A stretch of 64,000 nt of DNA, taken from NCBI RefSeq assembly GCF_016458275.1, contig NZ_JAEMHM010000010.1, forward strand, positions 62,001-126,000. Direction: 5' to 3'. Both the position numbers and the translations under genes were made by a program. This document shows positions 19,988 through 28,712 of this stretch, in pieces (the first letter of the stretch is position 1; each line of letters starts with the position of its first letter). Source of the stretch: Geomesophilobacter sediminis (lineage in GTDB: Bacteria; Desulfobacterota; Desulfuromonadia; Geobacterales; Geobacteraceae). The notes beneath the pieces are model-generated. The model was not told the origin of the DNA. It was given only the letters and a program-made list of their open reading frames with translations, and searched no databases.

Positions 19988-20950
19988 TTACGGAATGAGC
20001 ACTAGCTTTCCGAAACTGCTCGTCTCCAATATCTCGTGGTGGGCCCGTGCCGCGTCCGAGAGCGGGAAATCCCGGCTTACCACCGGCCGCAGGGTCCCGG
20101 TCTCCAGTCCGGCAATAAAGGCGGCGTGCATGCTGCGGCTGTCGGCCTCGCTCAGCCCGAACAGCGTGATCCCGACGATGGAGCGCTCGTCCCCCAAGAG
20201 TTCCCGCGGATCGATCTCGACCCGGCCCCGGCTCCCGATGACCATGACCCGCCCCCCGCGCGCCAGGATCCCGAGGTCGTGGCTCAAGTTGACGTTGGCG
20301 AGCATCTCCAGGATCAGGTCCGCCCCCCGGCCGCAGGTCGCCTCGCGCACCTGTTCCAGGTGGCCGGGATCGTGGTGGTTCAGGGCGACGTGCGCCCCGA
20401 GCTCCTGGATCTGCCGCAGCCCCTTCTCCGATCCGGCCGTGGCGATCACCCGCAGCCCCGCCGCGCGCGCCAGCTGGATGGCGGCCGTGCCGACTCCGCC
20501 GCTGCCGCCGTGGATCAGGACGCTTTCCCCGGCGACGGCGTGCCCCCTTTGGAAGAGGGCCCGGTAGGCAGCGCCGTAGGGAACGCCGATCGCGGCCCCC
20601 TGCGCAAAGTTGACCCGCTCCGGCAGCGGATGGGTCTGGAATTCGCGGCACAGGACCTTTTCCGCATAGGTACCGGTCAAAGGCCAGGAGAGGTAGACCC
20701 GTTCCCCGACCTTGCGGTGCGTGACCCCCGCCCCGACCGCCTCCACGATCCCCGCTCCGTCGATTCCCGGCGTATACGGGAGCTCCGCCCGCCCCGCATA
20801 CAGGCCGGACCTGATGTAACAGTCCACCGGGTTCACCCCGGCGGCGCGTATCCGTACCAGCACCTCACCCGGCCCCGGCACCGGATCAGGGATCTCCTCG
20901 ATCCGCATGACCTCGGGCTCGCCGAGCTGGCGCACGATGATGGCTTTCAT
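19988..20950 (-). CDS. Zinc-independent quinone oxidoreductase (MDR superfamily, Qor-like)
   Basis: 320 residues, normal length. N-terminal GroES-like fold (MKAIIVRQLGEPEVMRIEE; RAAGVNPVDCYIRSG; PYTPGIDGAGIVEAVG) and a Rossmann NADPH-binding domain with HGGSGGVGTAAIQLARAAG (about 147-165). The zinc-ligand cysteines of alcohol dehydrogenases are missing, so it belongs to the zeta-crystallin/QOR branch, which reduces quinones or enals with NADPH. A second, more distant MDR member is encoded 0.8 kb away on the other strand. No partner gene defines the substrate. Confidence 0.9.
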   Translation of the reverse strand: MKAIIVRQLGEPEVMRIEEIPDPVPGPGEVLVRIRAAGVNPVDCYIRSGLYAGRAELPYTPGIDGAGIVEAVGAGVTHRKVGERVYLSWPLTGTYAEKVLCREFQTHPLPERVNFAQGAAIGVPYGAAYRALFQRGHAVAGESVLIHGGSGGVGTAAIQLARAAGLRVIATAGSEKGLRQIQELGAHVALNHHDPGHLEQVREATCGRGADLILEMLANVNLSHDLGILARGGRVMVIGSRGRVEIDPRELLGDERSIVGITLFGLSEADSRSMHAAFIAGLETGTLRPVVSRDFPLSDAARAHHEILETSSFGKLVLIP

Positions 20951-21107
20951 ACCTTTTCCTCCTGTGGCCCGGGGTTCGCGTAGATCAGCCCCCGGCTTCC
21001 TCTATTTTGCGCCCGTGGCCGATGCCAGGGGGAGAAAAAAAGGTTGAAGTTTTACCGGCTCCCAGTAACCTATGTGTCAATCTAAAACCCAAAAGAAGGA
21101 TTTACTC

Positions 21108-21656
21108 ATGAGATACGCCGTCTCGCTCCTTTATTTGCTTGTCATCATTGGCACCGCAACGCTCCCCGCCCCGGCCCGTGCCGGCGAAGGGAGCTGGGAG
21201 TACGTCGGCGGGCGCGGTGGGATCAATGCCACCGGGAAGGGCGCCCTCCGCGAGTACGAAGGGTTCGTCGCCTATCTCCTGCCGTGGGGGCTGGGCGAAC
21301 ATGGCGGCTGGCGCCTGAATACCAAGGCCAACGGCTCGATGGGAATGCTGCAGGGGTCCGGCCGTTACGGCTTCATCGCCACGATGGGACCGGGGCTGAG
21401 CCTGGAAAGCCCGGGAGTGCCGCTCGAACTCGACGGGGGGGTGAACCTCGCCTTCATCTCCCAGGACGTCTACGACGGACGGGACCTCAACGGCAATCTC
21501 CAGTTCGTCACCCACATCGGGCTGAACCTCAGGGTGGCCGGCCCGATCGGCGTCGGCTACCGGTTCCACCACATGTCCAACGCGGACCTGAACGGCCGGC
21601 AGAATCCCGGGGTGAACATGCACCTGTTCAGCGTCATCTGGTATTTCGACAAGTAG
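21108..21656 (+). CDS. PagL-like outer membrane lipid A deacylase / acyloxyacyl hydrolase family protein
   Basis: 182 residues from ATG with AAGGA 8 nt upstream. The signal peptide (about residues 1-26, ending PAPARA) exports it. The mature part alternates polar and hydrophobic residues like an eight-stranded beta-barrel and ends in an aromatic-rich strand (FSVIWYFDK), usual for outer-membrane proteins. GYRFHHMSNADLNGRQNPG near residue 155 matches the PagL active-site block with His-x-Ser-Asn. In P. aeruginosa PagL the triad is His126/Ser128/Glu140; the residue 14 after the matching His is Val here, so activity is uncertain. If active it would remove a 3-O acyl chain from lipid A. Confidence 0.8.
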   Translation: MRYAVSLLYLLVIIGTATLPAPARAGEGSWEYVGGRGGINATGKGALREYEGFVAYLLPWGLGEHGGWRLNTKANGSMGMLQGSGRYGFIATMGPGLSLESPGVPLELDGGVNLAFISQDVYDGRDLNGNLQFVTHIGLNLRVAGPIGVGYRFHHMSNADLNGRQNPGVNMHLFSVIWYFDK

Positions 21657-21781
21657 TTTCCTCCCCCCCCTCGTCCGGGCTCCCGGACGCCCCCGCCTCA
21701 CGGAATCTGGTGACAGATCCTTTCTTTGGTTATAAGATGCAGGCCCGACCGCACCGACACCTGCCCAAGGAGGGAGAGATG

Positions 21782-22780
21782 ATGCCAGAGCATTTCCGCG
21801 CCTTACTGGTCGAACAGGATTCCGCCGGCAACTTCACCAGGAAAATCACCACCCGCCGCCTCGATGAATTGCCCGCAGGGGAACTGGTGCTGCGGGTCCA
21901 CTACTCCTCGGTCAACTACAAGGATGCCCTCTCCGCCCTGGGGCGCCCCGGGGTTACCAAGCGCTACCCCCACACCCCCGGCATCGACGCCGCCGGAGAG
22001 GTGGTGAGCTGCAGCGACGGCTCCTTCGCCCCCGGCGATGCGGTCATCGTCACCGGCCACGACCTCGGGATGAATATCCCCGGCGGCTACGGCGAATACG
22101 TCCGGGTCCCTGCCTCCTGGGCCGTCCGGCTCCCCCAATCGTTAACCCTCAAAGAAAGCATGATCCTCGGCACCGCCGGACTCACCGCGGGACTCTCCCT
22201 CTACCGTCTGGAACAGGCGGGGGTGACGCCGGAGACCGGCGAAATCCTGGTGACCGGCGCCACCGGCGGGGTGGGGAGCCTGGCGGTTGAGCTTCTGGCG
22301 CGGGCGGGGTACCACGTGGTGGCGGCAACCGGGAAACTCGACGAAGAGCCGTATCTGCGCGGGCTCGGGGCCCGGCAGGTGATCGGGCGCGACGAACTGC
22401 TGGCCGGGGCGGAGCGCCCGCTGCTCAAGGAGCGCTGGAGCGGGACCATCGACGTGGTCGGGGGGAGCCTGCTCGCCGCCGCCATCAAATCGACGCGTTA
22501 CGGCGGCACCGTCACCTGTTGCGGATTGGCCGGGTCCCCCGATCTTCCGATCAACGTGTTCCCGTTCATCCTGCGCGGGGTGACCCTGGCCGGGATCGAT
22601 TCCGCCGAAGCTCCCGCGCCGGCACGGGCCGAGGTGTGGCAGCGCCTGGCAACGCGCTGGAGACCGGAGCGCTCGCTGGCGTCGGCCGAGCTCTGCCCCA
22701 TGGAGGCGCTCGAGGAGGTTTTCCCCGCCCTTCTCTCCGGCAAGCACCGCGGGCGCACCGTAGTGAGCCTTCTCCCTTAA
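21782..22780 (+). CDS. Acrylyl-CoA reductase AcuI/YhdH-type oxidoreductase (MDR superfamily)
   Basis: 332 residues from the second of two adjacent ATG codons, which has AAGGAGGG at better spacing (8 nt). N-terminal MPEHFRALLVEQDSAGNFT, then YSSVNYKDALSALG and YPHTPGIDAAGEVV are the YhdH/AcuI signature. The NADPH-binding loop is VTGATGGVGSLAVELLARAG (about 153-172). Relatives reduce acrylyl-CoA or similar enoyl compounds with NADPH. The frame is open far upstream, but the extra part lies over the PagL-like gene and is not coding. The broken MshEN-type gene starts 27 nt after the stop. Confidence 0.88.
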   Translation: MPEHFRALLVEQDSAGNFTRKITTRRLDELPAGELVLRVHYSSVNYKDALSALGRPGVTKRYPHTPGIDAAGEVVSCSDGSFAPGDAVIVTGHDLGMNIPGGYGEYVRVPASWAVRLPQSLTLKESMILGTAGLTAGLSLYRLEQAGVTPETGEILVTGATGGVGSLAVELLARAGYHVVAATGKLDEEPYLRGLGARQVIGRDELLAGAERPLLKERWSGTIDVVGGSLLAAAIKSTRYGGTVTCCGLAGSPDLPINVFPFILRGVTLAGIDSAEAPAPARAEVWQRLATRWRPERSLASAELCPMEALEEVFPALLSGKHRGRTVVSLLP

Positions 22781-22807
22781 AAAGCGCATCTGCAGGAGGT
22801 CCGCGCC

Positions 22808-23400
22808 GTGAAGCTGGGCGAAGCACTGATCCAGGCAGGGAAACTGACCGCCAGCCAGCTCGAGGAAGTCCTCAAGGAGCAGGCCATTTTCGGTGGCAAG
22901 TTCGGGACCAACCTCATCGAGATGGGTTTTATCGAGGAGGAGGCGCCTCCGGAGCGCCCGACCGCCAGGCCATCGCCGAGCTCATCATGGAGTACGCGAC
23001 GCGGCAGTGCAGCCGGGTCGCCCTGTTCCTTTTGAAACGGGGGAAGGCAGTCGGGTGGCTGGCGCAGAGCGCCGGGGCTGCCGTGCCCGGGTTCCATTTA
23101 CTCGAACTGCCGCTTTCCGAGGCCCCACTCTTTGCCCGTGCCGCCGAGCATCGAAGCTGCCTGCTCGGCTTCGGCGGCTCCCCGGAGATCGCCCGGGTGC
23201 GGGATGTACTGGGGGGAGGCGGGCCGGACGAGATCCTGGTGGTTCCGCTGGTGATCCGCGGCAGCACCGTAGCGCTCCTGGTCCTGCAAGGCCCCCCCGG
23301 AGTGCTCGGGCCGAAAGCGCTGGAACTGCACCGTCTGATGGAAAAGGCCGCCCTGGCCTTCGAGATCCTGATCCTGAAGAGCAAAATATTGATGACGTGA
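22808..23400 (+). pseudogene. Broken MshEN/GspE-N-terminal domain gene (frameshift with probable internal deletion)
   Basis: From ATG with AGGAGG upstream the frame reads MKLGEALIQAGKLTASQLEE and continues through IFGGKFGTNLIEMGFIEEE, the first part of an MshEN (type II secretion GspE N-terminal) domain. Around 22945-22975 sense coding switches to another frame, which continues RQAIAELIMEYATRQCSRVA and then a GAF-like, beta-rich part (ILVVPLVIRGSTVALLVLQ) to the stop. The first frame by itself ends at 23035 with nonsense. The missing remainder of the MshEN domain between the two parts suggests a deletion that also changed frame. Such proteins are often c-di-GMP-binding regulators. An alternative is that the second part is a separate short gene starting at the internal ATG 22987. 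Confidence 0.7.
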
Positions 23401-23681
23401 GGGATTACCGGCAGACCAGCAAATAAACAGCAGCTGTTAAACAGATTCTTTTGCTAACCGACACCAATAAAGTAGTTTTTTGTTTTTTATTTTTGTGTTA
23501 TCAGTGGACATCTCCGCCTTCCGGAGACTCCATTAATGAACTCACCGCCATCACGGCCGGTATTGTCGCGTACGGTATACAATAAAGTTTCCCGGAATCC
23601 CGCTCCAGTATTGACATGTAAAGGTTCTACGCTACATTAGGGTGGCCCCTAACGCCAGTCATCTTAATGGGAAAGGAACAC
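23401..23681 (+). promoter_or_regulatory. nuo operon upstream region with sigma-70-type promoter
   Basis: This 280-nt gap has a T-rich, AT-rich stretch near 23450-23510, unlike the rest of the window. Closer to nuoA, TTGACA (23611-23616), a 16-nt spacer and TACATT (23633-23638) form a plausible promoter about 43 nt before the nuoA start. No gene is seen. Confidence 0.6.
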
Positions 23682-24089
23682 ATGCCGGTCACCGCGGAAC
23701 AAGCCGAATTGCTTCCCCTCGCCATCTACACCTTCATCGCCGTTTTCCTCATCGGCGCGCTGCTTGCTGCCGCCTATTATCTTGGGTCCCGCAAACACTT
23801 CCGCGACAAGGAAATTCCCTACGAATCCGGGATCGTTCCCACCGGATCGGCACGTCACGCCTCTCAAGTCCCCTTCTATCTGATCGCCATCTTCTTCATC
23901 GTCTTCGACGTCGAAGGCGCCTTCATCTTCACCTGGGCCACCGCCTGGGATCGGCTCGGCTTCCCCGGCCTGATTCACATCACCGTCTTCATCGTAGTCC
24001 TCATGCTCGGCCTCGCCTGGCTCTGGATCAAGGGGGGGCTCGACTGGGGTCCCTCGGCGGCGCGCAAGGGGAGGCAATGGCCGACCTGA
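23682..24089 (+). CDS. nuoA: NADH-quinone oxidoreductase subunit A
   Basis: 135 residues from ATG with AAAGGA upstream; an ATG five codons earlier lacks a ribosome site. Three membrane helices (about 10-33, 62-83, 90-112). The long loop between helices 1 and 2 carries KEIPYESGIVPTGSARH, with the conserved ESG of NuoA, and helix 2 begins FYLIAIFFIVFDVEGAF, with the conserved acidic FDVE. It forms part of the quinone-channel side of the membrane arm next to NuoH. First gene of the operon. Its end overlaps a 35-codon reading frame that links it to nuoBCD. Confidence 0.96.
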   Translation: MPVTAEQAELLPLAIYTFIAVFLIGALLAAAYYLGSRKHFRDKEIPYESGIVPTGSARHASQVPFYLIAIFFIVFDVEGAFIFTWATAWDRLGFPGLIHITVFIVVLMLGLAWLWIKGGLDWGPSAARKGRQWPT

Positions 24090-24184
24090 CCGCCCGCGAA
24101 CAGCACATCAGACAAAACCATGTTCCCGCCGCAGCGAAGGATGATCCGGTTGCGGCGGCTTTAATTTTTCCGGAGCCGACTTGA
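24077..24184 (+). CDS. Possible 35-residue protein bridging nuoA and nuoBCD
   Basis: A small frame begins ATG inside the last codons of nuoA, with GGGGAGG just upstream, and ends in TGA that overlaps the TTG start of nuoBCD (TTGA). The peptide begins [13 protein letters not shown] and is soluble, with no recognised motif. Its position, running exactly from one nuo gene to the next, suggests that it at least delivers ribosomes to the weak TTG start. It may be a translational-coupling frame with no product function. Confidence 0.4.
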   Translation: MADLTAREQHIRQNHVPAAAKDDPVAAALIFPEPT

Positions 24185-26553
24185 ACGAAGAAATCCCCAA
24201 CAACATCATCCTCGCCTCCCTGGACGACATGATCAACTGGGGTCGGGCGAACTCGCTGTGGCCCATGTTCTTCGGGCTCTCCTGCTGTTTCGTCGAGATG
24301 ATGACCTCCTTCACCTCCCGCTACGACGTCTCGCGCTTCGGCGCCGAGGTTTTGCGCGGCACCCCGCGCGAGGCGGACCTCATGGTGATCGCCGGGACGG
24401 TCTTCAAGAAGATGGCTCCGAGCATCCTGAGGCTTTACAACCAGATGGCCGAGCCCAAATGGGTGATCTCCATGGGGAGCTGCGCCAACTCCGGCGGGAT
24501 GTACGACGTCTACAGCGTGGTCCAGGGGGTGAACCAGATCCTCCCGGTCGACGTCTATGTCCCCGGCTGTCCGCCGCGCCCCGAATCGTTCCTGCAGGGG
24601 CTCATCGAGCTGCAGCAGAAAATCCGGACCCAGGAGCGCCCGGCCCGCCCGGTCCTGGGGCTTGAGGGGGGCACCCAAGGGACCACGGCCCCGATCCTGG
24701 TCGACACCGTGACCAAGTCGCGCGACACCCGGGGCACCGGGATGGAGGCGATCGCCATCCGCGGCAGCGAGATGCAGCACCCGTACTTCGCCGCACCGCG
24801 CTCCGATGAGATGTGGCGCCCCCCCCAGCCCAAGGTCGACTTCCCCGACTTCAAGCTGGACGGCGAGTTGGAAGCCGCCTTCGGCAATGAGGTCCGCTAC
24901 GACCGCGATGCCGCCGACATGCCGACCTACCGGGTCCCGGCCCGGCTTCTCCCGGAGGTGCTGCGCCACCTGAAGACCCGGTCGGTGAATCCCTTCCGCC
25001 GCCTGGAGGACATCGCCTGCGCCGACGAATCGATGCGCCGCGACCGGAGCCGCTTCGCCGACTTCACCGTCAACTACCACCTGACCTGCTTCGACACCCC
25101 CGGACGGATCCGGATCAAGACCGAGCTGGACGGCGCCTATCCGGAGCTCCCCAGCGTCACCCCCGTCTTCCCGGTGGCCAACTGGTACGAGCGCGAAGTG
25201 TTCGACATGTTCGGCCTCACCTTTTCCGGGCACCCGAGCCAGCGCCGCATCCTGATGCCCGACGACTGGGAAGGGCACCCGCTGCGCAAGGAGCACCCCT
25301 CGCGGGCCACCGAACTCCCCCCGTACACCTTCGAGGAAGCGCACCGGCACCATGCGGTCCCCGCGGGGGACTTCTTCGACCGGGTCGACGAGGAAACCCT
25401 GGTCCTGAACCTGGGTCCCCAGCATCCCGGCACCCACGGGGTCATCCGCTTCATCCTCAAGCTCTCCGGCGAAGAGATCGTCGACATGGACACCGACATC
25501 GGCTACCACCACCGTGGCGCCGAAAAGATCGGGGAGCGCCAGAACTGGCACCAGTTCATGCCCTACACGGACCGGATCGACTATCTCGCCGGAGTGCAGA
25601 ACAACCTAGCCTACGTGAACTCCGTGGAGACCCTCTGCGGCATCAAGGTGCCCGAGCGGGCGCTTCACATCCGGGTCATGCTCGCCGAGCTTTTCCGGAT
25701 CGCGAACCACCTGGTCTGGCTCGGCACCTTTGCCGCCGACATCGGCGCCATGACCCCGGTCTTCTACACCTTCACCGACCGGGAGAAGATCTTCGACGTG
25801 ATCGAGCTGGTTACCGGCGGCCGGATGCATCCCGCCTGGTTCCGGATCGGCGGTGTCGCCGAGGACCTCCCGCCGCAGTGGAAAGAAAAGGTGCAGGCGG
25901 TGCTGGATTGGCTCCCTTCGCGGATCGACGAGTATGACCGGCTCCTCACCGAAAACCCGATCTTCAAGGCCCGCCTCAAGGGGGTCTCGGCGCTCACTCT
26001 GGACCAGGCCCTGGAATGGGGGATTTCCGGGCCGAACCTGCGCGCCTGCGGCTTTGACTGGGACCTGAGGAAGAAAATGCCCTACCAGGGGTACGACCGG
26101 TTCCGGTTCGAGGTGGCCATCGCGGAAGGGGGGGACTGCTTCGCCCGGTACCTGGTGCGGATGGAGGAGATGCGCCAGTCGATCTCGATCGTCCGCCAAG
26201 CGATGGAGGGGATGCCGGACGGACGCTACATCTCCGACGACTACCGCTACGTGCTCCCCCAGAAACGGGACACCCTGAACGACATCGAGAGCCTGATCCA
26301 CCACTTCGTGAACTCCACCCGCGGCATGTCCCCTCCCAAAGGGGAATGCTACGCGCCGATCGAGGCTCCCAAGGGAGAGAACGGCTATTTCGTCGTTTCC
26401 GACGGCATCCATACCGCGTACCGGATGCGGATCAGGACGCCGAGCTTCCCGCACATCCAGGCGCTGCCGATCATGAGCCGCGGCTGGCTGGTCTCCGACT
26501 TTTTGGCGATCATCGGGTCGATCGATTTCGTCCTCGCAGACCTGGACCGGTAG
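24181..26553 (+). CDS. nuoBCD: NADH-quinone oxidoreductase subunits B, C and D fused in one chain
   Basis: 790 residues. NuoB part (about 1-165): cluster N2 ligands in [18 protein letters not shown] and [11 protein letters not shown] linker follows (about 165-235) with [17 protein letters not shown]. NuoC part (about 240-400): [19 protein letters not shown] and [16 protein letters not shown]. NuoD part (about 400-790): [26 protein letters not shown], and the C-terminal DFVLADLDR. The subunits carry electrons to N2 and form the quinone site. NuoCD fusions are known from E. coli; B joined to C-D is less usual. A TGA at 24142 closes the frame upstream and TTG is the only start codon between it and the conserved sequence. 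Its CGGAG ribosome site is modest, and translation is probably coupled to the preceding small frame. Confidence 0.95.
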   Translation: MNEEIPNNIILASLDDMINWGRANSLWPMFFGLSCCFVEMMTSFTSRYDVSRFGAEVLRGTPREADLMVIAGTVFKKMAPSILRLYNQMAEPKWVISMGSCANSGGMYDVYSVVQGVNQILPVDVYVPGCPPRPESFLQGLIELQQKIRTQERPARPVLGLEGGTQGTTAPILVDTVTKSRDTRGTGMEAIAIRGSEMQHPYFAAPRSDEMWRPPQPKVDFPDFKLDGELEAAFGNEVRYDRDAADMPTYRVPARLLPEVLRHLKTRSVNPFRRLEDIACADESMRRDRSRFADFTVNYHLTCFDTPGRIRIKTELDGAYPELPSVTPVFPVANWYEREVFDMFGLTFSGHPSQRRILMPDDWEGHPLRKEHPSRATELPPYTFEEAHRHHAVPAGDFFDRVDEETLVLNLGPQHPGTHGVIRFILKLSGEEIVDMDTDIGYHHRGAEKIGERQNWHQFMPYTDRIDYLAGVQNNLAYVNSVETLCGIKVPERALHIRVMLAELFRIANHLVWLGTFAADIGAMTPVFYTFTDREKIFDVIELVTGGRMHPAWFRIGGVAEDLPPQWKEKVQAVLDWLPSRIDEYDRLLTENPIFKARLKGVSALTLDQALEWGISGPNLRACGFDWDLRKKMPYQGYDRFRFEVAIAEGGDCFARYLVRMEEMRQSISIVRQAMEGMPDGRYISDDYRYVLPQKRDTLNDIESLIHHFVNSTRGMSPPKGECYAPIEAPKGENGYFVVSDGIHTAYRMRIRTPSFPHIQALPIMSRGWLVSDFLAIIGSIDFVLADLDR

Positions 26554-26745
26554 AGCGGGCCTGATAAAGCGAGCACCGCAGAGGTCGCCAAGGTACGCAG
26601 CGGGAAGATTTTTGAACTGAGCGTTCCTCCTTCCCGCGCGGCAGCACGAGCCTGCGGCAGACAAGGTGAGTGAGAGCAGGAAAATAGGGACTGGCACCAG
26701 TCGGAGCCCGTCTCCTCCAAAACAGTTACGGAGCAATTACTGACG
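26554..26745. other. Gap between nuoBCD and nuoE
   Basis: About 190 nt with no reading frame of note. It contains CACCGCAGAGGTCGCCAAGG-type sequence often seen in dispersed repeats of this group, and an ACGGAG ribosome site further from the nuoE ATG than usual. No hairpin strong enough to call. Confidence 0.5.
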
Positions 26746-27210
26746 ATGATTTCGGAGCAGCTCAAAAAATCCCTGCAGCAGCGGGTCGAAACGGCGATCA
26801 CCCCGCGCGAGGCGGCGGTCGACGTGATGAAGGAACTGCAGCGGCACTACGGTTGGCTGACCGACGAGGCGGTGGGCGAGGCGGGGGAGCTGCTCGGACT
26901 CTCCCCTTTGCAGGTCGAGGAACTGGCGACGTTTTACGAGAAGATCTATCGGCGCCCGGTAACGGGAAAGCTGATCCAGGTCTGCGACTCGATTTCCTGC
27001 TGGAGCGGCTGCTGTGACGGCATCATCGAGCATCTCAAAAAGCGGCTCGACGTGGAGCTGGGAGGAAGCAGTGCCGACGGGAAGTTCACCCTGGTCCCCT
27101 GCTGCTGCCTCGGCCGGTGCGGCGACGCCCCGGTGATGGTGATCGGGGAGACCTTCTACGGGAACCTCACGCCGGAGAAGGTGGACCAGATTTTGGAAAA
27201 GGAACGATAA
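26746..27210 (+). CDS. nuoE: NADH-quinone oxidoreductase subunit E
   Basis: 154 residues, the usual size. A thioredoxin-fold [2Fe-2S] protein (cluster N1a) of the NADH-dehydrogenase module. The ligands follow the family pattern: VCDSISC (Cys80 and Cys85) and CLGRC (Cys121 and Cys125), the latter followed by GDAPVMVI. The N-terminal helical part has ELATFYEKIYRRP before the first cysteine, as in NuoE. It works with NuoF, encoded after a gap that is largely filled by palindromic elements. Confidence 0.96.
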   Translation: MISEQLKKSLQQRVETAITPREAAVDVMKELQRHYGWLTDEAVGEAGELLGLSPLQVEELATFYEKIYRRPVTGKLIQVCDSISCWSGCCDGIIEHLKKRLDVELGGSSADGKFTLVPCCCLGRCGDAPVMVIGETFYGNLTPEKVDQILEKER

Positions 27211-27225
27211 GATGCGTCACGGCCC

Positions 27226-27284
27226 CCCCTCCTGACCGCAAACTCCCTCTCCTTGAAGGAGAGGGAGTTTGCGGTCAGGAGGGG
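27226..27284. repeat. Perfect 59-bp palindrome between nuoE and nuoF
   Basis: Two 29-nt arms that are exact reverse complements around one central G (27255). The left arm begins CCCCTCCTGACCGCAAACTC and its inner part CCCTCTCCTT is the core of the dispersed CCCTCTCC/GGAGAGGG family. In mRNA it would form a 29-bp stem with almost no loop inside the operon. Confidence 0.9.
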
Positions 27285-27301
27285 CAAAATGCTGCTGATA
27301 G

Positions 27302-27366
27302 CCATCCTCCCTCGCCAAAAGCGTCCCCTCCCCTTCAAGGGGAGGGACAGGGTGAGGATGGGGTTT
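27302..27366. repeat. Second palindromic element between nuoE and nuoF
   Basis: Nested inverted repeat: outer arms CCATCCTC / GAGGATGG, inner arms CTCCCCTT / AAGGGGAG. Same family as elements at 5.7, 46.3 and 53.4 kb. Confidence 0.8.
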
Positions 27367-27388
27367 GATGCTTGACAGGAAAACATAG

Positions 27389-28654
27389 ATGGAACAGGTC
27401 CTCTTCAGACATAACCGCCCCGACCGCTCGGTCACCTTCGAGGAGTACTGCGCCGAGGGGGGCTTCGACGCGCTCAAAAAGGCCCTCACCGCAATGACGC
27501 CGGACGAGGTGCAGCAGACCGTGATCGACTCCGGCCTGCGCGGCAGGGGAGGGGCGGGTTTCCCTACCGGCAAGAAGTGGTCGTTCGTGCCGCGCAACCT
27601 TCCCGGTCCGCGCTGGCTGATCTGCAACGGCGACGAAATGGAGCCGGGTACGTATAAGGACCGCGTGCTCCTGGAAAAGAACCCGTTCAGCCTCATCGAG
27701 GGCGTAACGCTGGCAAGTTACGCCCTTGGTGTTCGCCACGCCTTCATCTTCCTCCGGCGCGACTACGAAACGGCCGCGGCGAACCTCCAGGCGGGGATCG
27801 ACGCCGCAAAAAAAGCCGGGCTCCTCGGGGAACGGATCCTGGGGACGGAGTTTTCCTGCGACATCGATCTCCACCTCTCCGCCGGTCGTTACATCTGCGG
27901 CGAGGAAACCGCGCTGATCAACGCATTGGAAGGCAAACGCCCCAATCCGCGGCAAAAGCCGCCGTTTCCCGCGGTGAAAGGCCTTTGGGGCGGCCCGACG
28001 GTGGTCAACAACGTGGAGACCCTGGCCAACGTCCCGGCCATCATCGCCAACGGCGCGGCCTGGTTCAAGGGACTCGCCCGCAACCCGGAAGGGGCCGGGA
28101 CCAAACTCTTCTGCGTGAGCGGCTCCGTAGTGAATCCGGTCTGCATCGAGCTTCCCATCGGCACGCCGCTGCGCGAGATCATCGACCAGGCCTGCGGCGG
28201 ATTGAAACCGGGAAAGAAGTTCAAGGCCTGCATTCCGGGCGGCGCGTCCACCCAGTTTCTCTCCGAGGCGCACCTGGACGTCCCGATGGACTTCGACCCC
28301 GTGGTCAAGGTCGGCTCCCGCCTGGGGAGCGGCGCCATCATCGTCTTTGACGAGGGGCACTGCCTGGTGGAGGCGACCCTCAACCTGATCAAATTCTTCG
28401 CCCGCGAATCCTGCGGGTGGTGCACCCCGTGCCGGGAGGGGCTCCAGTTCGTCAAGGAGATCCTGGAGCGGATCGAGCGGGGGGGAGGGGAAGAACGGGA
28501 CCTGGACCTGCTGCGCGACCATACCCGGTTTCTCTCCTACGCCTTCTGCGCCTTCGCCCCCGGTGCGATGTCCCCGCTGGACGGCCTGCTGGCGAACTTC
28601 GAGGACGAGGTGCGGGAGCACATAACCAGGAAACGTTGCCCCTTGAAGGGGTAA
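27389..28654 (+). CDS. nuoF: NADH-quinone oxidoreductase subunit F
   Basis: 421 residues. It holds the NADH site, FMN and one [4Fe-4S] cluster (N3). The FMN/NADH loop is GLRGRGGAGFPTGKKW (about 49-64), followed by LICNGDEMEPGTYKDR (about 76-91). GRYICGEETALINALEGKRP (about 168-187) is the second nucleotide signature. The cluster ligands lie in ESCGWCTPCREG (about 338-349), with the fourth cysteine near 384 in YAFCAFAPGA. ATG start with AGGA 8 nt upstream. A six-codon frame (MLDRKT) ends immediately before this ATG. Confidence 0.97.
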   Translation: MEQVLFRHNRPDRSVTFEEYCAEGGFDALKKALTAMTPDEVQQTVIDSGLRGRGGAGFPTGKKWSFVPRNLPGPRWLICNGDEMEPGTYKDRVLLEKNPFSLIEGVTLASYALGVRHAFIFLRRDYETAAANLQAGIDAAKKAGLLGERILGTEFSCDIDLHLSAGRYICGEETALINALEGKRPNPRQKPPFPAVKGLWGGPTVVNNVETLANVPAIIANGAAWFKGLARNPEGAGTKLFCVSGSVVNPVCIELPIGTPLREIIDQACGGLKPGKKFKACIPGGASTQFLSEAHLDVPMDFDPVVKVGSRLGSGAIIVFDEGHCLVEATLNLIKFFARESCGWCTPCREGLQFVKEILERIERGGGEERDLDLLRDHTRFLSYAFCAFAPGAMSPLDGLLANFEDEVREHITRKRCPLKG

Positions 28655-28712
28655 TCAAGAAAGATCCGGCCGATCGGTGCCGTCCGACCGATCCTTCCGA
28701 AGAAGGTCCCTC

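Noticed and set aside
24142-24180. A longer NuoB N-terminus.
   Set aside because: The frame has a TGA at 24142 and no start codon other than TTG 24181 before the conserved NuoB sequence.
27211-27388. CRISPR array in the repeat-rich nuoE-nuoF gap.
   Set aside because: The repeats are palindromes without regular spacing or unique spacers, and there are no cas genes in the window.
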